Shown: one piece after another, positions 61,312 to 64,000 of the stretch
Numbering within the stretch: position 1 is the stretch's first letter
Layout: every line of letters begins with the position of its first letter
Source: Hydrocarboniclastica marina
Lineage (GTDB): Bacteria > Pseudomonadota > Gammaproteobacteria > Pseudomonadales > Oleiphilaceae
DNA: 64,000 nucleotides
Reading direction: 5' to 3'
Assembly: GCF_004851605.1 (NCBI RefSeq)
Contig: NZ_CP031093.1
Coordinates: forward strand, 1,116,001 to 1,180,000
Made by a program: the position numbers and the translations under genes
Notes under the pieces: generated by a model
What the model was told of the DNA's origin: nothing
The model's input: only the letters and a program-made list of their open reading frames with translations
Databases searched by the model: none

Positions 61312-63162
61312 TTAATCCTGCTGGTGTTCGTTAATAAGCTGAATGGCTTGCCACTCGACCCGGTTGCGACCCTTTTCCTTTGCAGTGTAGAGATTCTGAT
61401 CCGCATCCTTCAGCAACTTGTCGCGGTTGGACTGACTGTCTGGAATGGCCGCGGTCACGCCGATACTCGCCGTAATGGCCGTTACCAGTGCGCCATCCCG
61501 GATCTCCGTCCCGGACAGGTCTTTGAGGATATTGCCCGCCACACAGACTGCTCCTTTAACATCTGTGTCAGGCAGCATCACAATGAACTCTTCGCCGCCG
61601 TATCGGGCTGCAACATCGGGCGGGCGTCTGATGCTGCCCTGGATCAGACTGGCAGCCTTGATCAGGCAAAGATCGCCGAAAGGGTGACCGTAGGTGTCAT
61701 TGATCTTCTTGAAGTGGTCCAGGTCGATCATCAGGATTGCCAGCGGGGACTTGCCACGGTACGCCCGCTTGTATTCGACCAGAAAAATTTCCTCGAACGC
61801 GCGCCGGTTGAGCAAATTGGTCAGCCCATCTGTTGAGCCAATCTCCTTCAGCTTGATATTGGCTTGCTCAAGCTCCTCGGTACGCCTGCGCACCATGTGG
61901 TCGAGGTCTTCGTTGGCACGGACTTGCTGCTGCAAGAGATTCTGCTGCGCTGCCGCAGACTCCTGCTGAGCTTTCTCCCGCATATCGCGTTCGTACGTCA
62001 TCCTGTGTGCCAGGGCGAAAGACAGCAAGAGTGTCTGGAAGCCAGCGCCGATCTGAACCACGTTTTCAGTAAAGCTGTTGCGCGGCAGGAATCCGAGCTT
62101 GTTGAGCGCTAGCAGCAGCCCGGCCACAAGCATGCAGCTCCAGGCGACATTGAGGTAGCGGGCGGCATGAAAGCCATCTCGCCAACGAATAATACCCGCC
62201 GAGAACGCGGTCAATATGGCACAGATCGCCAGGACAATTGTCACCAGCATCATCAGCCGGTAGGGGAGAACAAAAGCGCCGACGGCTGTGACCGCGGAAA
62301 GCATGGCAAACATCAGGAGTAGATTGCCCAGGAACGGGCGGGTCCGTGGTATAGCCAGAAAGCTCCGGAAAAAGAGCGCCGAGAAAAAAACCATACCGCT
62401 TAACGCCACCACCAGTGATGAATCGTTAAGCCAGGTACTGTCCGGCCAGATGTACTTGAACGTAAGTCCTTCGATACCCGCCAGCAGGGTGGAAATCGAC
62501 ACGACGGACATGACGTAATACAGGTAACTGATGTCTCGGGTCGTGAAGAAAATCAGCAGGTTGTATAGCACCATCACCAGCATGGCACCGTAGAACAGGG
62601 CCTGCGTCACGCCCCGGTCAAAATTGGTCTCGACCAGACTGAGGTCATGGTAGAGCGCCAGCGGCACCTGTATGGAGGAGCTGCTCTGGATGCGGAGGTA
62701 GACCTCCGTGGTCCTGTTAGGCTCGACATGCAGCGGTGCGATATAGTTGGGATGGTCAACCGGGCGTTGCGAATAAGGTACCCGATCTCCCATGCTGTAG
62801 TGAGCAATTTGTTCGTCGCCCTGGAAGATATGAACATCGACGTGATCCAGCACGGGGTAAGCCACCTCAAGAAGGTAGGGCATCGTGCCTGTGCCGCTAT
62901 GGGTAAGCCCGAAACGGATCCAGTAGGTCGAAGCGCTGTAACCAAAGCTGAGTACATCTCGTTCGGAATGTTCCCAGCCAGTTCGCATCTGCCTGACCTG
63001 GTCCGTGCTCAATATTCCAGCGACATCCTCCAGGTATTCAATGTGGGCGCCTAGCGGAAACTGCGTAACACGCCCGTCGAGCATGATGGTCTCGGCAGAT
63101 AGAGTGGACGCCTGGCCTAGTGCGACTATAAGCACAACCCAGTGGAAAAGTTTTCTTGTCAT
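61312..63162 (-). CDS. Membrane diguanylate cyclase (7TMR-DISM + GGDEF), copy 2
   Basis: Also 616 residues and arranged as copy 1: signal peptide, 7TMR-DISM sensor (DVLSFGYSASTYWIRFGLT), seven-helix region, coiled coil and GGDEF with ARYGGEEF and I-site RPPD. Catalytic residues are intact. Sequence differs mainly in the sensor half (for example TEVYLRIQSSSS versus TRVYLRVQSSSS are conserved, while the N-termini diverge), as expected if the copies answer different signals. It lies 163 bp upstream of copy 1 on the same strand. Confidence 0.92.
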   Translation of the reverse strand: MTRKLFHWVVLIVALGQASTLSAETIMLDGRVTQFPLGAHIEYLEDVAGILSTDQVRQMRTGWEHSERDVLSFGYSASTYWIRFGLTHSGTGTMPYLLEVAYPVLDHVDVHIFQGDEQIAHYSMGDRVPYSQRPVDHPNYIAPLHVEPNRTTEVYLRIQSSSSIQVPLALYHDLSLVETNFDRGVTQALFYGAMLVMVLYNLLIFFTTRDISYLYYVMSVVSISTLLAGIEGLTFKYIWPDSTWLNDSSLVVALSGMVFFSALFFRSFLAIPRTRPFLGNLLLMFAMLSAVTAVGAFVLPYRLMMLVTIVLAICAILTAFSAGIIRWRDGFHAARYLNVAWSCMLVAGLLLALNKLGFLPRNSFTENVVQIGAGFQTLLLSFALAHRMTYERDMREKAQQESAAAQQNLLQQQVRANEDLDHMVRRRTEELEQANIKLKEIGSTDGLTNLLNRRAFEEIFLVEYKRAYRGKSPLAILMIDLDHFKKINDTYGHPFGDLCLIKAASLIQGSIRRPPDVAARYGGEEFIVMLPDTDVKGAVCVAGNILKDLSGTEIRDGALVTAITASIGVTAAIPDSQSNRDKLLKDADQNLYTAKEKGRNRVEWQAIQLINEHQQD

Positions 63163-63804
63163 TCAAACCGGGCTCCGGTCAGCCAGACAACAGAGCGGAG
63201 GCCACGACAAGCTCGTGACCGGCCACAAACACCAACGAAATGAGACAGCAGATCCGTGGCGCATTCAGATCACACGGAAAAAGCCGCTATTCAACCTTTT
63301 TGAAACATGAGTTTAGTTCACGTTGTGAATATCTGCTCAAGAGGCGGCATACACTGCTCAAGAAAACCGGGTTGTGCGTTCGGAATAGACCGCCGGTTGG
63401 AAAGTACAAACACATGGTTCTGTATCAGGTGATTCTGGCGCCGATGCCGCTGAATGCAGTAAAAAGCTAGAGCGGACAGGCCGTCGAACAAAGCCCCGAA
63501 CACGCTTCTGTCAAAAGGGCCGAGTAACCCTTGACAAGATCAGCAGCCCGACGGATGGATAACCGCGTGGCCAGCGCTGCTGGGGGCTTTTTGCCGCCCC
63601 GCTGGCGACACAGACTCGGTTATATGCATCCGTTCGCATTGTGAAGCGTTGAGGTATGGTATTTTCTCGCCCGTTGCTGACTGCCTGGCTCGGGTAGTCG
63701 CCATTCTCCCGTCTATGCCGTATTCCCCCGCAAGGCACATTCGACACTGCGGTGGCGGTCCAGGCAGACAAACCCCGTTAACCAGACGACTGAGAGGTTG
63801 AGTT
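63163..63804. other. Intergenic region before the acyl-CoA dehydrogenase gene
   Basis: No convincing gene in 642 bp. The word CTGCTCAAGA occurs twice near 63334-63363. A GAGAGG seven bases before ATG 63805 is the ribosome binding site of the next gene. Confidence 0.45.
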
Positions 63805-64000
63805 ATGCCGGTCTACAAGGCCCCTTTGCGCGACATGAAATTCCTGCTCAACGAAGTGATGGACTTCGAGTCCCATTACGCCAGCCTGAGCAACGGCGGC
63901 GAAGCAACCCCGGACATGGTCGACGCCATCCTTAGCGAGTGCGCGCGGCTCTCCGAAGAGGTGATTGCCCCGCTGTACCGTTCGGGCGACGAGGAAGGCT
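63805..64000 (+). CDS. Acyl-CoA dehydrogenase, N-terminal part
   Basis: The first 65 residues (MPVYKAPLRDMKFLLNEVMD, then a helical stretch ending VIAPLYRSGDEEG) match the N-terminus of FadE-type acyl-CoA dehydrogenases with the extended MPVYKAPLRD opening, common in Pseudomonas and Marinobacter. The gene continues beyond the window, so length and active site cannot be checked. Confidence 0.85.
   Translation, partial: MPVYKAPLRDMKFLLNEVMDFESHYASLSNGGEATPDMVDAILSECARLSEEVIAPLYRSGDEEG

Noticed and set aside
63163-63804. Small minus-strand frames in the right-hand intergenic region
   Set aside because: Low-quality composition, no ribosome binding sites and no recognisable motif.
1-64000. CRISPR arrays, tRNA and rRNA genes
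   Set aside because: No regularly spaced direct repeats with unique spacers, no cloverleaf-like sequence and no rRNA stretches were recognised by eye; a covariance search would be decisive.

Overview
The window is about 64 kb of chromosomal DNA from a GC-rich marine-type gammaproteobacterium. RecA, the liu leucine-degradation cluster, a TIGR04101-like CCGSCS small protein, the FadE-like acyl-CoA dehydrogenase at the right edge and PEP-CTERM proteins together point to Marinobacter or a close relative. This is inferred from protein character only; no database was searched. No rRNA, tRNA or CRISPR array was recognised.

Left part (1-13.2 kb): a truncated zinc-type (MDR) dehydrogenase; an unknown membrane protein; an MBL-fold hydrolase divergent from a RadD-type helicase whose start codon lies in a 35-bp duplication; then a three-gene redox cluster (unknown protein, SDR, saccharopine-dehydrogenase-like reductase) followed by a TetR regulator. 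Matching palindromes lie in front of both the cluster and the regulator. Next come a CCGSCS small protein, an apparent two-gene operon of an orphan SdhB-like iron-sulfur protein and a cytochrome P450, and a cystathionine gamma-synthase-type enzyme.

Accessory segment (13.2-21 kb): a broken copy of an NTF2-like gene whose intact relative lies 7 kb away, a PEP-CTERM protein, an IS1380-family insertion sequence with inverted repeats, a NIT-domain chemoreceptor, a DUF6544-type protein, a CAAX-type membrane protease and the intact NTF2-like gene. Short GGACACCC-type repeats are scattered through it.

Iron block (21-31.3 kb): an ABC exporter divergent from a ferric-siderophore binding protein, two FecCD permeases, an ATPase and a TonB-dependent receptor. 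Fur-like sites lie in the divergent region and before the receptor, and a hairpin could hide the receptor's ribosome binding site. A lipoprotein hydrolase of the CocE/NonD type follows.

Metal, stress and repair block (31.4-37.3 kb): a secreted-repeat protein, a CadR-like MerR regulator with a CDF metal exporter, a peroxiredoxin-glutaredoxin hybrid, CinA/PncC amidase, a Spy/CpxP-like protein and recA with an SOS box.

Leucine catabolism (37.6-46.9 kb): acetoacetyl-CoA synthetase converges on a liuRABCDE-type cluster. These enzymes take isovaleryl-CoA through methylcrotonyl-CoA, methylglutaconyl-CoA and HMG-CoA to acetyl-CoA plus acetoacetate, which the synthetase activates.

Right part (47-64 kb): SulP transporter, two small proteins, a Lon-like protease, an M23 peptidase, a FixJ-like regulator with a REC-PAS-kinase partner, a second PEP-CTERM protein with a possible sigma-54 promoter, a 3-methyladenine glycosylase, an SDR, an HPF/cold-shock fusion, two tandem membrane diguanylate cyclases and the start of an acyl-CoA dehydrogenase. 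A recurring feature across the window is short tandem duplication (6 to 18 bp units), both inside genes and in leaders.
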